A stretch of DNA of 64,000 bases from an uncultured Bacillota bacterium (GTDB taxonomy: Bacteria; Bacillota_I; Bacilli_A; RF39; UBA660). The DNA is taken from NCBI GenBank assembly GCA_947168865.1, contig CAMVNN010000001.1:9196-73195 (forward strand), in the 5' to 3' direction. Shown piece by piece: positions 7,897 to 17,481 of this stretch. Position 1 is the stretch's first letter; each line of letters begins with the position of its first letter. Position numbers and translations under genes: made by a program. A model generated the notes under the pieces. The model was not told the DNA's origin. It searched no databases and was given only the letters and a program-made list of their open reading frames with translations.

Positions 7897-10431
7897 ATGG
7901 GAATTAATGATGTTGACATAAATAAAGTAACACCGATGATGCAACAATATATCAGGATTAAAAGAAAATATTCTGATATAATTGTGTTCTTTAGATTAGG
8001 TGATTTTTATGAGATGTTTTTTGAAGATGCAATTAATGTTTCAAGAGAATTGGAGCTTACATTAACTGGTAAAAGTTGTGGTTTGGATGAAAGAGTTCCT
8101 ATGTGTGGAATTCCTCATCATGCAGCTAATATATATATTAATAAATTAATTGAAAAAGGTTATAAAGTAGGAATATGTGAGCAACTTGAAGATCCAGCAT
8201 TAGCAAAAGGAATTGTTGATCGTGATTTAATTCAAATTGTGAGTCCTGGAACTATAGTTGATACAGAATCTCTTAAAGAATATGATAATAATTTTCTTGG
8301 AAATATTTTTGATTTAGAATATGCTTATGGTATATCTTATACAGATATTACAACTGGTGAGATATATGCTTATATCACTGATAAAAGTAAAGATATTGTT
8401 AATGAAATTGTGAGTCTTGGAATAAAAGAGATGATTGTTTCATCAACTATTATGAGTGAAATAATAGAGCTTTTAAGAAAAGACTATAATATTGCAGTTA
8501 CAATAAGTGATGAATATACTAATAATGATTATTATGATTATATTTTTGATGATCTTAAAGATGAAAGATATAAAACTATTGTCATGCATCTTCTTACATA
8601 TATCACAAGTACTCAGAAGCGACTTTTATCGCATTTTCACAAGCTAAAAATAGTTGAAACAGAGTCCTATTTAAAAATGGATATTCATACTAAAAGAAAT
8701 TTGGAATTAACTGAAACTTTGAGACAACATGAGAGAAATTTTTCTCTTATATGGTTACTTGATAAGACTAAAACAGCACCTGGTTCTAGATTACTCAAAA
8801 GTTATATTGAGTCACCTAGTGTTGATATAAATGTTTTAAATAGAAGATATGATATTGTTACAAAATTAGAACAAGAATTCATTCTAAAAAATGATTTAAT
8901 TGATGCTTTAAATGAAGTCTATGACTTAGAAAGATTAACAGGTCGTATAGCATTTGGTTCTGCTAATGCTCGTGATATGATTCAGCTTAAAAATTCTTTA
9001 AAAGTATTACCTGAAATTAAAAGGATTTTGGATGAATTAGGCTTTTATGAAACAATTGAAACTTTAGATGATGTTTATGATCTTTTAGAAAAAAGTATTT
9101 ATGAAGAACCACCTATAACTTTAAAAGAAGGGTACTTAATAAAAGAAGGTTATAATTCTGAATTAGATGAACTTAAGTCACTTCGTAAAGGCGGAAAAGA
9201 CTTTGTTGCTCGTTTTGAAAGTGAAGAAAGAGAAAGAACGGGAATCAAGAATTTAAAAGTTGGCTATAATCGTGTATTTGGTTACTATATTGAAATTTCA
9301 AAAGGAAATATTCCTTTAGTAAAAGATGAATATGGTTATGAAAGAAGGCAAACTTTAGCTAATGCAGAAAGATATATAAGTCCAATTTTAAAAGAAAAAG
9401 AGGCATTAATTTTAAATGCTGAAGAAAGAATAATTGATTTAGAATATAATTTATTTATTGAGATAAGAGATAATGTAAAAACATATATTTCAAGAATTCA
9501 AAAAATTGCAAGTGTAATAAGTGAAATAGATGTTTTGCAGTCATTTGCAACAGTTGCTGAAGCGAATGGATTTGTTCGTCCAGAGTTAGTTACTGAAAAC
9601 AAAATTGAAATTTTAGATGGAAGACATCCAGTAGTTGAAAAAGTAATCAATGGCGAATTTGTTGCCAATGATGTTTTAATGGATAAAAATACAGATATTT
9701 TGCTTATAACAGGACCTAATATGGCAGGAAAATCTACTTATATGCGTGAACTTGCAATAATTGTAATAATGGCTCAGATTGGGTCATTTGTTCCAGCTAA
9801 AAAGGCTGTTTTACCAGTTTTTGATGCAATATTTACACGTATTGGAGCATCTGATGATTTAGTTGGAGGAGAATCAACATTCATGGTTGAGATGTTAGAA
9901 GCTAATAATGCGATTACTCATGCAACTAAAAATAGTTTAATTTTATTTGATGAATTGGGTAGAGGAACTGCTACATTTGATGGTATGAGTTTAGCTGAAG
10001 CAATTATTGAATATATTCATAATAATATTGGCTGCAAAACACTTTTTTCAACTCATTATCATGAATTAACTGATTTAGAAAAAGACTTAAAGCATTTAAA
10101 AAATGTTCATGTACGTGCTTTAGAAGAAGATGGAAAAATAACGTTTTTGCATAAAATTAAAGAGGGTAGTGTTGATAAAAGCTATGGAATACATGTTGCA
10201 TCTTTAGCAAATTTACCTGATTCTTTAATTAAAAGAGCTAATGAAATATTAGAAATATATGAGAAAAAAGAAAAAGGAAATGTTAAAGTTCAAGAGAGTT
10301 TACCATTTGATTTTGAGGTCAAAGAAAATCCAGTTGTTGAAGAATTAAAGAAGCTTGATCCAAATAAAATGACACCAATCGAAGCTTTAAATAAAATGTA
10401 TGAATTAAAATCAAAAATAAAAGAGATTTAA
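7897..10431 (+). CDS. mutS: DNA mismatch repair protein MutS
   Basis: The 844-residue protein has the complete MutS1 layout. The N-terminal mismatch-binding domain contains the Phe-x-Glu wedge in GDFYEMFF. Connector, lever and clamp domains follow, and the ATPase has Walker A GPNMAGKST and the signature FDELGRGTATFDG. The C-terminal TPIEALNKMYELK is the dimerisation tail. MutS binds mispairs and recruits MutL. I chose ATG 7897, preceded by GGTG, instead of the GTG 12 nt upstream. Unlike many Firmicutes, mutL is not immediately downstream. The gene ends in its own terminator. Confidence 0.97.
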   Translation: MGINDVDINKVTPMMQQYIRIKRKYSDIIVFFRLGDFYEMFFEDAINVSRELELTLTGKSCGLDERVPMCGIPHHAANIYINKLIEKGYKVGICEQLEDPALAKGIVDRDLIQIVSPGTIVDTESLKEYDNNFLGNIFDLEYAYGISYTDITTGEIYAYITDKSKDIVNEIVSLGIKEMIVSSTIMSEIIELLRKDYNIAVTISDEYTNNDYYDYIFDDLKDERYKTIVMHLLTYITSTQKRLLSHFHKLKIVETESYLKMDIHTKRNLELTETLRQHERNFSLIWLLDKTKTAPGSRLLKSYIESPSVDINVLNRRYDIVTKLEQEFILKNDLIDALNEVYDLERLTGRIAFGSANARDMIQLKNSLKVLPEIKRILDELGFYETIETLDDVYDLLEKSIYEEPPITLKEGYLIKEGYNSELDELKSLRKGGKDFVARFESEERERTGIKNLKVGYNRVFGYYIEISKGNIPLVKDEYGYERRQTLANAERYISPILKEKEALILNAEERIIDLEYNLFIEIRDNVKTYISRIQKIASVISEIDVLQSFATVAEANGFVRPELVTENKIEILDGRHPVVEKVINGEFVANDVLMDKNTDILLITGPNMAGKSTYMRELAIIVIMAQIGSFVPAKKAVLPVFDAIFTRIGASDDLVGGESTFMVEMLEANNAITHATKNSLILFDELGRGTATFDGMSLAEAIIEYIHNNIGCKTLFSTHYHELTDLEKDLKHLKNVHVRALEEDGKITFLHKIKEGSVDKSYGIHVASLANLPDSLIKRANEILEIYEKKEKGNVKVQESLPFDFEVKENPVVEELKKLDPNKMTPIEALNKMYELKSKIKEI

Positions 10432-10442
10432 TCTCTTTTTTT
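10419..10442 (+). terminator. mutS terminator
   Basis: AAAGAGATT pairs with AATCTCTTT across the mutS stop codon and runs into seven T. Confidence 0.85.
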
Positions 10443-10448
10443 GTGTAA

Positions 10449-10658
10449 AAAGTCTTTAAAAAATGCTATGCACAAAAAGCTAATGGAACATTAAATATTT
10501 ATAGTAATCCAACAAGTTATTCTAGTGCATTTAGTGATGCTGCTACTTCAGGTCCTGGAATAGTAGTTAATTATTCAAGTACAACAACAAATATTGATGC
10601 AATAATTGCAACTAAGAGTAGCACTAGTAACGTTACTAAAGGTAGTCAATTAGATTAA
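10449..10658 (+). pseudogene. Remnant of a gene, C-terminal fragment without a start
   Basis: Between mutS and the next promoter an open frame runs from just after a stop at 10446-10448 to TAA at 10656-10658 (69 codons). It has no ATG, GTG or TTG start. The translation (...YAQKANGTLNIYSN..., then Ser/Thr-rich with GPGIVVNYSS and ending KGSQLD) has the composition of a surface or pilin-like protein tail and codon use like its neighbours. I do not recognise the family. It is most easily read as the leftover 3' end of a deleted gene. Confidence 0.45.
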
Positions 10659-10664
10659 AAAGCA

Positions 10665-10692
10665 TTGATTTTATTAGAAATTATGTTAAAAT
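10665..10692 (+). promoter_or_regulatory. Promoter of the 10716 gene
   Basis: TTGATT (10665-10670), a 16-bp spacer and TAAAAT (10687-10692) preceded by TGT. GGAG follows at 10704. Confidence 0.55.
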
Positions 10693-10715
10693 AATTGCTA
10701 AACGGAGTGATTTTG

Positions 10716-11360
10716 GTGATTATTTATAATGTCGATGAATTCAAAAGAAAAAATGGTATTAAAGGTCCAAAAGGAATTTATTCTTGTTTACATAAAATGG
10801 GGCTTAATCAACAACTTTTAAGAATGATTGATACTAAAAAAGTATATAAATATATGACTAGTGAAAGAGACATTGTTTTAACAAGAGATGATGATCGAGA
10901 AACACTTTATATCACAACAGGAAACAAAAGTCATAAAGCATTTAGAATAATCATTTCAAATAATTCTTTTGAATTAGATGATATTCATTATGATCGCGTT
11001 GGTAATGGATCTAATCAAAGTGGAACAATGATTGCAACAAAATATGCTTTGGTTGATGGTAAAGTAATTGATTCTTCATGTGGACTAAAACTAGTTGTAG
11101 AAGGTAATGATGCCTATTTAACTTATTTTGGTGATTTAAGTAATCTTGATAATGCTAGATTTACAATTAAAGTTTCTCCTTATACTTTAACTGGTTATAG
11201 AGAAAACATTAATATCACGGATACTTTAAATACAAATCATGCACTTGATTGTTTTAGAATCTCACATCTAGAAGGTGAAAATAAAATAAATGGTTCTAAA
11301 GACTATTATTATGATTGCGATTTAACTTTTCTAGAACCAAATGATGTTTTTATAAGATAA
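10716..11360 (+). CDS. Unknown protein, paralogue of the next gene (copy 1)
   Basis: A 214-residue soluble protein without signal peptide or membrane helix. I do not recognise the family. It aligns end to end with the neighbour at 11425 through shared blocks: LYITTGNK/FYITTGLK, RVGNGSNQSGT/RVGNGINQEGT, LTYFGDLSNL/LTYFSDLSDL and KINGS/MINGS. The pattern is mostly beta with a Gly-Asn-rich central loop. GTG 10716 is preferred because GGAG lies 8 nt upstream; the TTG at 10695 is upstream of that site. The pair is a tandem duplication, each copy with its own promoter and terminator. No role can be inferred. Confidence 0.7.
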   Translation: MIIYNVDEFKRKNGIKGPKGIYSCLHKMGLNQQLLRMIDTKKVYKYMTSERDIVLTRDDDRETLYITTGNKSHKAFRIIISNNSFELDDIHYDRVGNGSNQSGTMIATKYALVDGKVIDSSCGLKLVVEGNDAYLTYFGDLSNLDNARFTIKVSPYTLTGYRENINITDTLNTNHALDCFRISHLEGENKINGSKDYYYDCDLTFLEPNDVFIR

Positions 11361-11382
11361 ATTGAAAAATTTATCTTTTTTT
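11354..11382 (+). terminator. Intrinsic terminator
   Basis: AAGATAAATT pairs with AATTTATCTT over a short loop and is followed by a T tract. It overlaps the stop codon of the upstream gene. Confidence 0.75.
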
Positions 11383-11392
11383 ATTCAAATAA

Positions 11393-11401
11393 TGATATAA
11401 T
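11393..11401 (+). promoter_or_regulatory. Extended -10 promoter
   Basis: TGATATAAT (TGn-TATAAT), 23 bp before ATG 11425 with a GGAGG ribosome binding site between. Confidence 0.5.
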
Positions 11402-11424
11402 AGATAGCTATATGGAGGAAAAAT

Positions 11425-12063
11425 ATGAAAAAACGACAACCACAAGAAACAGCAAAACCATTTGATATTGATAGTATTTTATTCTTGTTCGCGAATAAAA
11501 TTGGAGATAAAACAATTATTAAAAATGCAGATATGTATTTTTTAGATAAATACTTAGATTATAATCGTGGATCTGTATTAGAAGAAAAACCTGATGGAAG
11601 TCTTTCATTTTATATAACAACTGGTCTTAAAACCAATAATTCTTGTTTAATTGAAGCAAATCATGGATTTTTAAAAGTTTCTGAAATAATATATTCACGT
11701 GTTGGAAATGGTATTAATCAAGAAGGAACTTTAGTTGTTAAATACTATTTTGCAAAAGAGGATAAACTTGTAGAAGATGGTTATGCAATAAAACTTAGTG
11801 ATTTAACTAAAAAAAAGGGCAAGCTAACTTACTTTTCTGATTTATCTGATCTTTCAGCAAAGAATTTCACAATCACAATTGATCCAAGTACATTAGATGG
11901 TTATGGTGATACTATAAATTTAACAGATATGTTTAATATGACAAATACATTGGTTCTATTTAAAAAACCACTTTTAAAAGGTAGAAATATGATTAATGGA
12001 TCATATGTAGTCTCAAAATCTACTGACTTGAGTTTGCAATATAATAGTTTCAAACATAAATAG
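11425..12063 (+). CDS. Unknown protein, paralogue of the previous gene (copy 2)
   Basis: A 212-residue soluble protein that matches the 10716 product in length and in several ordered blocks (YITTGLK, RVGNGINQEGT, LTYFSDLSDL, NLTD, INGS). No signal peptide, membrane helix or catalytic motif is visible. The conserved RVGNG-N-[QS]-x-GT block is the most distinctive part and would be the best query for a profile search. The start is well supported by GGAGG just before ATG 11425. The two copies have diverged strongly outside the blocks, so the duplication is old or the copies have different roles. Confidence 0.7.
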   Translation: MKKRQPQETAKPFDIDSILFLFANKIGDKTIIKNADMYFLDKYLDYNRGSVLEEKPDGSLSFYITTGLKTNNSCLIEANHGFLKVSEIIYSRVGNGINQEGTLVVKYYFAKEDKLVEDGYAIKLSDLTKKKGKLTYFSDLSDLSAKNFTITIDPSTLDGYGDTINLTDMFNMTNTLVLFKKPLLKGRNMINGSYVVSKSTDLSLQYNSFKHK

Positions 12064-12083
12064 GCTTTAAAACCTATTTTTCT
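12058..12083 (+). terminator. Intrinsic terminator
   Basis: AAATAGG pairs with CCTATTT around an 8-nt loop, followed by T-rich sequence. The addB promoter begins 3 bp later. Confidence 0.75.
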
Positions 12084-12085
12084 TT

Positions 12086-12094
12086 TGTTATAAT
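12086..12094 (+). promoter_or_regulatory. addB-addA extended -10 promoter
   Basis: TGTTATAAT ends 17 bp before ATG 12112, with GGTGG as the ribosome binding site between them. Confidence 0.55.
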
Positions 12095-12111
12095 AAGTAC
12101 TGGTGGTAATG

Positions 12112-14373
12112 ATGATTATAGTATGTCCAACTGATATAAAGAAAGAATACTTGAAAGAAAGTAAAATTCATAATTATAAATTTTATACTTTAAATGAAAT
12201 TAAAGAAAAAATATTTTTTAAATTTCATGATTTAGCATTATATGAAGTTACTAAAAAATATAATATAAAGCCTGAAATAGCATCTGAGATGCTTGAAAAT
12301 CTATATTATATTGATCACGAATATGATAATTTTAAATTAAAAAAATTATTCGAACTTAAAAAATTTTTATTTGATAAAAAATTGATAATTGAAAGCCCTA
12401 ATTTCCTTATTAGCTTAGATGATGAAATATTAATCGAAGGTTATTCTAAAACTAAAGAATTACTAAAAATAATTGAATTTTTATCTAAATATACTAAAGT
12501 AACTTATAAAGAAATAAAACCTAAGTATGAGCTTAAAGACATATATAGATTTGATAATATTGATTTAGAAATTAGATTTGTATGTGAAAGAATTTTAAAA
12601 TTAATTGATCAAGGAATAGACATTAATAAAATATATGTTACTAATGCTAACAATGATTATATAGGAATAATCAATCGTGTATTTTCTTTATTTAAGATAC
12701 CATTTTACTATAATCATAATAAACCAATTACGATGTTTAAAATAACTAAGAAATTTTTAAATTTTATTAAGACATCAGAACTTAAAGTATCAGAACTAGG
12801 GGAGTTTTTAGATACTTTAAAAGGTAAAAATGATGAAGTATTAAATCAAATCATCAATGTTTTAAATAAATATTATAGAATAGATGATCAAGTTAAAAAC
12901 TTATATGAAGTAATATATTATGATTTAAAAAGGACATATTTGAAAAGTGAAAAATATAAAAATGTTGTTAATATTACTAATGATATAAGTCTATTTCAGG
13001 ATGATTCATATGTCTTTAATATTGCTTGTAATGAATCTTTGAAATATAAAGATAATGGTTATTTAAAAGATGAAGAAATGATTTTGCTTGGCCTTGATAC
13101 TAGCTATGACTTAAACAATTTATCTGATCAAATGACTATTAATAAGCTTTCTAACATAAAAAATTTAACTTTAAGCTATAAAATATATAATGGTGATACT
13201 GAATATACAATTAATCATTTATTCGAGAACTTAAGCATAAAAGAACATGAATTTTTAAATAATTCATTTAGTTATAATGAGTATTTATTTAAAGACTATA
13301 AAATATATGATAATAACTATAAAAAAATAGACTTCCTAGATTTGAAAAACTATCTGGATGATAAATTTAATATATCGTATTCATCAATGGAGCAGTTTTT
13401 TAAATGTAAATTTAGATTTTTCTTGAACAATATTTTAAAAATAGAACCATATGAAGAAACAATGGCAACTAAAGTTGGAAGTATGTTCCATAAAATACTA
13501 GAAAGAGTTTTAAAAAATAACTATGAAAATTACCTTGAAATAATTGATGAAGAAACTAATAATTATTTAAATGGTGACATTAAAGAAACGTTTTATGCTA
13601 GTAAACTAAAAAAAGAAGCAATTAAAATAATTGAAAGATTAAAAGAAAATAGTAACAAATCAGATTTTAAAGAGTATGAATTCGAGAAATATTTTGAAAT
13701 TCCAATTAATTCTAAAGTTAATTTAAAACTAGTTGGTTTTGTTGATAAAATTCTTATTTTTAATGATGGTATTAATAATTATATAATTGTTGTTGATTAT
13801 AAAACAGGAGCTTATAATATCGATTTATCGATGGTTAAAGATGGTTTTAACATGCAACTTTTGATTTATCTGTATCTAATAACAAAATCTAATTATATTA
13901 ATAATCCTAAGATAGCAGGGGCTTATATTGATCATATTTTAGATGAATTAAAGTCTTTTCAATATGGGAAAAAATATGAAGAAATAGTAGATGATAGATT
14001 AGATGGATTAACTATTAAAAATCATGAAGTTTTAAAACACATTGATTCATATTATGATATTAAATCATATATTAAAGGAATAAGAGTTAAAAATGATGGT
14101 GACTTTTATTCTAATTCTAGAGTATATAAAGAGAGTGATTTTGAAACTTTATTTAAACTTGTTGAAAATAATATAAATGAAGTAATTGCTTCTTTTGAAA
14201 ACTGTGATTTTGAAATTAATCCTAAAAGGTACTTAGGTACTAAGCCGGATGAAATTATAGGGTGTGAATATTGCTCTTTTAAAGAAGTCTGTTATATGAA
14301 AGCTAACAACATAAAATTGATTAGAAAAGGGACTTTAGAAGAAGTTTTGGGTGATGCAAATGAACTGGACTAA
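12112..14373 (+). CDS. addB: AddB/RexB-like PD-(D/E)XK nuclease subunit (compact form)
   Basis: The 753-residue protein ends in a RecB-type nuclease domain: YSSMEQFFKCKFRFFL, GSMFHKILERV, and VVDYKTG with the catalytic Asp and Lys. One cysteine in FKCKF and three in CEYCSFKEVC form the iron-sulfur staple typical of AddB. With AddA it processes double-strand breaks for recombination. It is much shorter than usual AddB/RexB (about 1100-1200 residues), the loss being in the helicase-like N-terminal half. ATG 12112 (or ATG 12109) follows GGTGG; GTG 12103 is less likely. The stop overlaps the start of addA. Confidence 0.82.
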   Translation: MIIVCPTDIKKEYLKESKIHNYKFYTLNEIKEKIFFKFHDLALYEVTKKYNIKPEIASEMLENLYYIDHEYDNFKLKKLFELKKFLFDKKLIIESPNFLISLDDEILIEGYSKTKELLKIIEFLSKYTKVTYKEIKPKYELKDIYRFDNIDLEIRFVCERILKLIDQGIDINKIYVTNANNDYIGIINRVFSLFKIPFYYNHNKPITMFKITKKFLNFIKTSELKVSELGEFLDTLKGKNDEVLNQIINVLNKYYRIDDQVKNLYEVIYYDLKRTYLKSEKYKNVVNITNDISLFQDDSYVFNIACNESLKYKDNGYLKDEEMILLGLDTSYDLNNLSDQMTINKLSNIKNLTLSYKIYNGDTEYTINHLFENLSIKEHEFLNNSFSYNEYLFKDYKIYDNNYKKIDFLDLKNYLDDKFNISYSSMEQFFKCKFRFFLNNILKIEPYEETMATKVGSMFHKILERVLKNNYENYLEIIDEETNNYLNGDIKETFYASKLKKEAIKIIERLKENSNKSDFKEYEFEKYFEIPINSKVNLKLVGFVDKILIFNDGINNYIIVVDYKTGAYNIDLSMVKDGFNMQLLIYLYLITKSNYINNPKIAGAYIDHILDELKSFQYGKKYEEIVDDRLDGLTIKNHEVLKHIDSYYDIKSYIKGIRVKNDGDFYSNSRVYKESDFETLFKLVENNINEVIASFENCDFEINPKRYLGTKPDEIIGCEYCSFKEVCYMKANNIKLIRKGTLEEVLGDANELD

Positions 14374-17300
14374 AGAACAACTAGAAGCAATTGAAACTCA
14401 TGGAACAAATATAATCGTTTCGGCTGGTGCTGGATCTGGGAAAACAGCTGTATTAACAGAAAGAACAATCCGCAATTTAAAAAATTTTAGCATTGATAAA
14501 ATGATTATCTTAACATTTACTAAAGCTGCGGCATTTTCAATGAAAAACAAGATAAAAAAAGCGATTAAAAAAAGTTCAGACGAATCTTTAAAGGAAAACT
14601 TAAAATATCTAGAGAGTGCAAGTATATGTACATTTGATTCATTTAGCTTGGATTTAGTTAAGAAATATAGTTATCTACTAAATATTGATCCTGATATTGA
14701 AATTGCTGATTCTGTTATTATCTCTAGTTTAAAACAAAAAATAATTGATGAAGTATTTCTTGAATTTTATAAAGATCAAAAATTCCTGGAATTTCTAGAT
14801 ACATATACAGTTAAAGATGATAAAAATATTAAAAAAGATGTTGAAGAAATTTTAAATAACTTGGACAAAATATATAATCCAGTTAAATATTTAAATGATT
14901 ATTTTAATAAATTTAATGTTTTAAAAGAAGAAGAATTTATAAATGAATATATTAGTTTAATTGATAGTAAATATTTAGAATTGAAAGAAAAGTATGAAGA
15001 ACTTACTAAATTAGTGATTAGTCCAAAAGAAGAAGAATTTCTTAATAACATAAGTAGTTATATGAATTTTACTAAATTCGAAGAATATATTTTATTTCAA
15101 AATTTTAAAGTTACTTATCGTTTAAAAGGAAATGATGAATTTAAAGATAAATATAATGAATTTAAGAGTATTGTTGAAGAAATAAATGAATTAGCAATAT
15201 ATTCTAATAAAGATGAAATAAAAGAAGAATTAAGTGAAGCAAATAAGTATAATTTGGTAATAATTGATTTATTAAAAACAATTATTTTAAGAATAAATGA
15301 TTATAAAAAAGAAAATAACTTATATGAATTTAATGATATTACACGTTTAGCAATTAAGATTTTAGAAGAAAACTCGGATATTCGTGATTATTATAAAGAA
15401 AACATCAAAGAAATAATGATTGATGAATATCAAGATACTAATGATATAGGGGATTATTTCATTAGTTTAATTGCTAATAACAACGTTTTTATGGTAGGAG
15501 ATGTAAAACAATCAATATATCGCTTTCGTAATGCTAATCCAAGTATTTTCATAGAAAAATATAATAATTATAGTAAACATATTAATGGGTATAAGATTGA
15601 CTTAAATCGTAATTTTAGATCTAGAAGTGAAGTAATCGAAAATATTAATATGATATTTTCTAAAATCATGACAGAATCTATAGGTGGAGCAGAGTATCTT
15701 AAAGAACACCAGATGATTCCTAATCAAAAAGATTATAAAGAAGATCCTAGTTATAATATGGAAATATTAAACTACAATAAAGAAGACTATGATGGCTTTA
15801 AAAGCCCTGAAATAGAAGCTTTTATTATAGCTAATGATATTAAAAATAAAATAGATAATCATTATCAAGTTTTTGATCAAAATTTGAATTCTTCTAGAGA
15901 TTTTATTTATAGTGATGCGGCAATATTACTTTCAACTAAAAGCGAATTTGAACTTTATAAGAAAGTGTTTAATTATTTTGATATTCCTTTAACTGTTCAT
16001 AAGGATGAAGATTTAACTTATTCAACTGAACTTGTCGTTGTTAAAAACATCATTAAATTAGTTGGTTATTTTAAAGGTATAAATTTAGATGATAGATTAG
16101 TTAAAACATATATGAGTGTTGCAAGATCATTTGTATTAAACTATAGTGATAATGATATTTTTAAAGTATTATTAAAAAGCAAAAATTCAAATTTATTTGA
16201 TAATATTGATGAATCTTTAAAAGAAAAAATAGTTTATTTAAGTGATTTTATTAATAATCATTCAATATCAGAGTTGGTTGAAGAAATCTTAAATGTTTTT
16301 GATATTTATTCTAAGTTAGGTACTATTGGTGATAAAGATTTAATTGCATTTAAACTCGATCATTTGATAAATATTGCTCTTTCTCTAGAAAAAAGTAATT
16401 ATCATTTGGAAGAATTCATTTCTTATTTAAATGATGCTACTGATGAAAAGATAGATTTCAAGCTTTCATCAAATAAGAGTATGGATATGGGTGTTAATAT
16501 CATGTCTATTCATAAATCTAAGGGATTAGAATTTAAAATTTGCTATTTTGCTGATTTAAGTAAGAAATTTTCAATTAAAGAAATAAAAGGAAGATTCTTA
16601 TTTTCAAGCAAATATGGTTTTATATTTCCTGTTATAAAAGAGGGGATTAAATCAACTATTTTAAAAGAACTTTTAAAGCGAGATTATATGAAAGAAGAAA
16701 TATCTGAGCGAATTCGTCTTTTATATGTTGCTTTAACTAGAACTAAAGAAAAAATGATTTTTGTTACATCTTTCGAAGATAAAGAGGAATCACATTTTGA
16801 TATGGTTCCTGATAATATAAGGATTAACTATTCTAGTTTTAAAGACATTTTAACTTCTATAAAGTATTACTTGAATAAATATATTATAGAAGCTAAAAAA
16901 ATAGAAATAAATCATGATTATGAAAAGATAAAAACTGTCAAAAAAGAAAATGAACTAAAATCATTTGAAACAATAAATATTAATATAAAAAAAGAAAAAA
17001 TCGAGGAATCTCATTTTTCACATGTAGTTAATGAACTAAAAGATAATAGTGTATTTGATATTGGAACTAATATTCATGAATGTTTAGAATATATTGATTT
17101 TAATGATTTTGATAATTCTTTAAATAAGCTAGATATTGATGAATTCTTTAAAAATAGAATCAAAAATATTAAAAATCAACCATTTATTATAAATAATGCT
17201 ATATATCATAAAGAATATGAATTTATCGATAATGAAGTAATAGGTATTATTGATTTATTAGTTGAAACTGATGATAAATTAATCGTTGTTGATTATAAGT

Positions 17301-17434
17301 TGAGTGAAATAAATAAAGATTATTATTTTGATCAAGTAAGAGGATACATGAATTATTTAAAGACTATTTCTGATAAAAAAGTAGAAGGCTATTTATATTC
17401 AATATTAGAAGGTAATTACATAGAAATAGAGTAA
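14360..17434 (+). CDS. addA: ATP-dependent helicase/nuclease subunit A
   Basis: A UvrD-family helicase fused to a C-terminal RecB nuclease domain, 1024 residues. Walker A is SAGAGSGKTAVL near the N-terminus, motif II is IDEYQDTN, motif III GDVKQSIYRFR, motif V IHKSKGLEF and motif VI LLYVALTRTKE. The nuclease motif GIIDLL...VVDYKLS lies near the C-terminus. AddA supplies the translocating motor and one nuclease of AddAB. ATG 14360 was chosen because GGGTG lies about 6 nt upstream and the family starts MNWT; ATG 14354 is possible. It overlaps addB. It is somewhat shorter than the B. subtilis protein (about 1230). Confidence 0.94.
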   Translation: MNWTKEQLEAIETHGTNIIVSAGAGSGKTAVLTERTIRNLKNFSIDKMIILTFTKAAAFSMKNKIKKAIKKSSDESLKENLKYLESASICTFDSFSLDLVKKYSYLLNIDPDIEIADSVIISSLKQKIIDEVFLEFYKDQKFLEFLDTYTVKDDKNIKKDVEEILNNLDKIYNPVKYLNDYFNKFNVLKEEEFINEYISLIDSKYLELKEKYEELTKLVISPKEEEFLNNISSYMNFTKFEEYILFQNFKVTYRLKGNDEFKDKYNEFKSIVEEINELAIYSNKDEIKEELSEANKYNLVIIDLLKTIILRINDYKKENNLYEFNDITRLAIKILEENSDIRDYYKENIKEIMIDEYQDTNDIGDYFISLIANNNVFMVGDVKQSIYRFRNANPSIFIEKYNNYSKHINGYKIDLNRNFRSRSEVIENINMIFSKIMTESIGGAEYLKEHQMIPNQKDYKEDPSYNMEILNYNKEDYDGFKSPEIEAFIIANDIKNKIDNHYQVFDQNLNSSRDFIYSDAAILLSTKSEFELYKKVFNYFDIPLTVHKDEDLTYSTELVVVKNIIKLVGYFKGINLDDRLVKTYMSVARSFVLNYSDNDIFKVLLKSKNSNLFDNIDESLKEKIVYLSDFINNHSISELVEEILNVFDIYSKLGTIGDKDLIAFKLDHLINIALSLEKSNYHLEEFISYLNDATDEKIDFKLSSNKSMDMGVNIMSIHKSKGLEFKICYFADLSKKFSIKEIKGRFLFSSKYGFIFPVIKEGIKSTILKELLKRDYMKEEISERIRLLYVALTRTKEKMIFVTSFEDKEESHFDMVPDNIRINYSSFKDILTSIKYYLNKYIIEAKKIEINHDYEKIKTVKKENELKSFETININIKKEKIEESHFSHVVNELKDNSVFDIGTNIHECLEYIDFNDFDNSLNKLDIDEFFKNRIKNIKNQPFIINNAIYHKEYEFIDNEVIGIIDLLVETDDKLIVVDYKLSEINKDYYFDQVRGYMNYLKTISDKKVEGYLYSILEGNYIEIE

Positions 17435-17446
17435 CAAAACATGAAA

Positions 17447-17481
17447 AAAACTATTGATTTAATCAATAGTTTTCTTTTTTT
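17447..17481. terminator. Bidirectional terminator between addA and the ASST gene
   Basis: AAAACTATTGATT and AATCAATAGTTTT form a perfect 13-bp stem with a single-base centre, flanked by an A tract on the left and seven T on the right. It serves both converging genes. Confidence 0.85.
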
